DNA of 8,423 nucleotides from JBOGED01 sp050743625 (GTDB lineage Bacteria; Actinomycetota; Nitriliruptoria; Euzebyales; Egibacteraceae), in assembly GCA_050743625.1 (NCBI GenBank), contig JBOGED010000167.1:1-8423 (forward strand), read 5' to 3'. Within the stretch, counting starts at the first letter, position 1; every line of letters starts with the position of its first letter. Shown here in pieces: positions 8,422 through 8,423 of this stretch. The notes beneath the pieces are model-generated. The model saw only the letters and a program-made list of their open reading frames with translations. It was not told the origin of the DNA and made no database searches. The position numbers and the translations under genes are program-made.

Positions 8422-8423
8422 CG
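8201..8423 (+). pseudogene. In-frame fusion of NuoF C-terminus to 2Fe-2S domain, copy 2 (partial)
   Basis: The frame through 8201 reads LGELAQVMRDASICGLGHTA (NuoF C-terminal region), then without a break AIDGAEVRVPEGSTLLEACR (2Fe-2S domain start) and CALETLTPVNVCRVCVVEVE to the window end. Compared with copy 1, 92 bases are gone, including the NuoF end, the ATGA joint and the start of the 2Fe-2S gene. The breakpoint shares CCA on both sides. Three cysteines of the C-x10-C-x2-C motif are present; the fourth lies beyond the window. It is one open frame, but it has no start of its own because the preceding NuoF fragment is out of frame. Confidence 0.8.

Overview
The window is very GC-rich, uses Shine-Dalgarno starts and GTG starts, has overlapping stop/start operon joints, and carries a DtxR/IdeR-type iron box. 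With the protein families present, this points to an actinobacterium (Actinomycetota). This is inferred from reading; no search was run. Most of the window is a gene graveyard around one long intact gene.

Layout. Positions 1-143 are the 3' end of a gene for a NuoG/formate-dehydrogenase-type iron-sulfur protein. It is followed by a doubtful 65-residue ORF and a compact DUF433-DUF5615 (VapBC-like) toxin-antitoxin pair (389-906) behind a palindrome and a possible leaderless promoter. From 939 to 1378 lie the broken end of a NuoF-like gene and a broken 2Fe-2S (NuoG N-terminal type) gene, still joined by their original ATGA overlap. From 1441 to 1933 are remnants of a glyoxalase/VOC protein and of an unidentified protein read in three frames. 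On the minus strand, 1948-2816 is an Rpn/PD-(D/E)XK-type nuclease gene broken by one missing base. After about 520 bases with no assignable gene comes an intact SNF2-family ATPase with an N-terminal SWIM zinc finger (3338-6661).

Downstream of the ATPase, converging with it, is a heavily decayed Tat-type siderophore/iron ABC-transporter binding-protein gene (minus, 6687-7521). It still has a recognisable iron box at its 5' end. Behind it is the C-terminal SH3/FeoA-like domain of a probable DtxR-family regulator (minus, 7670-about 7882). The window ends with a second NuoF/2Fe-2S locus (7912-8423) that has suffered two internal deletions, one of which fuses NuoF in frame to the 2Fe-2S domain.

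The two NuoF/2Fe-2S loci are direct repeats in the same orientation about 7 kb apart. Their differences are mostly at third codon positions, so they look like real paralogues that decayed later, not an assembly duplication. The 3.3 kb intact SNF2 reading frame argues that the many indels elsewhere are not general sequencing error. The genes likely to be functional are the SNF2 ATPase, the DUF433 antitoxin, possibly the shortened DUF5615 toxin, and the upstream iron-sulfur protein whose end is seen at position 143. I did not find a clearly new multi-gene system. The points most worth checking are the shortened toxin, the in-frame NuoF/2Fe-2S fusion with its recombination signatures, and the iron box left at a dead transporter gene.
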